Assembly (NCBI GenBank): GCA_018692315.1
Contig: JABHKC010000081.1
Span: 1-33,525, forward strand
From: Bacteroidota bacterium
Lineage (GTDB): Bacteria > Bacteroidota > Bacteroidia > Bacteroidales > JABHKC01
Reading direction: 5' to 3'
DNA: 33,525 nucleotides
In this document: one piece after another, positions 32,494-33,525 of the stretch
How the letters are laid out: every line of letters begins with the position of its first letter
Position numbering within the stretch: the stretch's first letter is position 1
Position numbers and translations under genes: made by a program
The notes under the pieces: model-generated
The model's input: the letters and a program-made list of their open reading frames with translations, nothing else
Databases searched by the model: none
Told to the model about the DNA's origin: nothing

Positions 32494-33525
32494 TTAATTC
32501 AATAATATTTGTTCAATTTCCTTACTCGCTTCTTTCAATGCCTCTTCCGTTTTATCTTTTAACTTTTGTGCTTGTTCTCTTATTTCTGAAATATGCTCGG
32601 CTATTTCTTTTTGCTTTTCAATTTTTGGCAATGGTATTATTTGATTAAAATAGTTCGACATTATTAAATTTCTAATCCCATTTGTTTGACTTTGCATTGC
32701 ATCAGTTAATTTTATATTATGGACTGTTTTCAAGAAACAGAACAAATACTCAGAATTGATTTTTAAATTATCAACCCTAATTTTATGAATAAAATTACTG
32801 TATCCTATTTGATGTGTTTTTAAAATATTTTTTGTTATAATTGAAATCCTGCCAACTGGTTGGTCTGGGCTTCCTCCTGACTTTTCAATTAACAAATCAT
32901 TTACCTGAATATCAATTTTTTCTAATTTGTCAGAATTTATTAAACGATATTTTACACGTGAATTGTCAAGATTAAGATTATACAAATTATCAAATTCAGT
33001 TGCTCTAATAACTAAGCATCGTTTGTAATCAACTAATTCTACTTTTTCGTCTTTTCCCCAATCACCTGCTACACTATGAGCAACTAATTCTTTTAATTTT
33101 ACTTTATTAAAAGCAGTTCCTTTAATTGCATTTCTTATTGCTTGTGTATTATTATCATACAGTTTAGGGTCAAACCTACCACCCGAAATTTCTTTTAATG
33201 AAACCGTAAACATTCTATTATCCAAAGTATTTTCAGGTGGTTCAGGTAAATTTATTCCTAACTCCCCAAGCAAATAATCATCAATACTTGATAAAAGTTT
33301 TTTGGCTTCGGCTTCGTTTCGTTTTTTCTGTTGAATATAGTTTGAATATAATTCAATAACTTTATTTTGAATTTCTTGGGCAGGAAAAGGTATTTTTAAA
33401 TCACGAATAGCTTCTTGTGATAAACTACCCATAATTGCACCTATTTTATTTTTATCAAATTGTGCTTGTCCAATTTCAGAGTTAAAAAATATTTCAAGAA
33501 ACTTTGGATTAATAGTATTATCTAA
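32494..33525 (-). CDS. hsdS: Type I restriction-modification specificity subunit HsdS, 5' end outside the window
   Basis: The subunit sets DNA sequence recognition for a type I restriction-modification complex. The visible part has 343 residues and is open to the right edge. An internal ATG at 33432 is preceded in frame by 31 more codons (LDNTINPKFLEIFFNSEIGQ and so on), so it is not the start. The visible part includes the end of the first target-recognition domain (GSLSQEAIRDLKIPFP), the central helical spacer (ELYSNYIQQKKRNEAEAKKL), a full second recognition domain (about 90-270) and the C-terminal helix (EKQKEIAEHISEIREQAQKL). The first recognition domain and hsdM/hsdR lie to the right, if present. 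Confidence 0.9.
   Translation of the reverse strand, partial: LDNTINPKFLEIFFNSEIGQAQFDKNKIGAIMGSLSQEAIRDLKIPFPAQEIQNKVIELYSNYIQQKKRNEAEAKKLLSSIDDYLLGELGINLPEPPENTLDNRMFTVSLKEISGGRFDPKLYDNNTQAIRNAIKGTAFNKVKLKELVAHSVAGDWGKDEKVELVDYKRCLVIRATEFDNLYNLNLDNSRVKYRLINSDKLEKIDIQVNDLLIEKSGGSPDQPVGRISIITKNILKTHQIGYSNFIHKIRVDNLKINSEYLFCFLKTVHNIKLTDAMQSQTNGIRNLIMSNYFNQIIPLPKIEKQKEIAEHISEIREQAQKLKDKTEEALKEASKEIEQILLN

Overview
The window is an AT-rich stretch of a Bacteroidota genome; the order and genus cannot be told from the sequence. Three proteins end in type A type IX secretion (T9SS) sorting domains and one ends in a type B (gliding-associated) domain followed directly by a PorP/SprF-family gene. Ten genes or leaders have a Bacteroidota-type -7 promoter element (TAnnTTTG) at a suitable distance, and recognisable Shine-Dalgarno sites are scarce.

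Left end (1-3400): an almost complete ISNCY-like insertion sequence with 17-bp terminal inverted repeats sits against, and apparently inside, a gene for a multidomain surface protein (carboxypeptidase-regulatory, TonB-plug-like, TPR, DUF2135). Only the 3' part of that gene is in the window. Then come a beta-lactamase-fold lipoprotein, a cold-shock protein with a perfect-palindrome terminator, and about 900 bp without a gene that hold several palindromic repeats and end at a tRNA with a CAT anticodon.

Middle (6400-14850): three secreted proteins of unknown or poorly known function on the minus strand, then on the plus strand a secreted caspase-fold protein, an Omp28/thioredoxin-like T9SS cargo with a strong terminator, and a phosphate-type porin. 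The porin lies behind four hexamers spaced at exactly 11 bp that look like a PhoP binding array. Behind the porin is a broken, 3'-truncated pstS, so the expected pst operon is decayed here.

Centre (14850-20700): a small lipoprotein, a large T9SS M14 zinc carboxypeptidase, a 163-bp MITE whose 20-bp ends match the insertion sequence ends at 14 of 17 positions, an HMG-CoA-lyase-family enzyme, and a cobalamin riboswitch that leads only into a small T9SS-exported protein of unknown function. That riboswitch unit is the best candidate for undescribed biology in the window.

Right part (20700-33525): a likely minus-strand operon sppA-mnmA-rluA-like, a hybrid histidine kinase whose extracytoplasmic domain carries a c-type haem motif (CLKCH), a plus-strand group of small membrane proteins and a lipoprotein, then a translationally coupled pair of a 903-residue type B cargo and a PorP/SprF protein. 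The window ends inside a type I restriction specificity gene (hsdS) that continues past the right edge.
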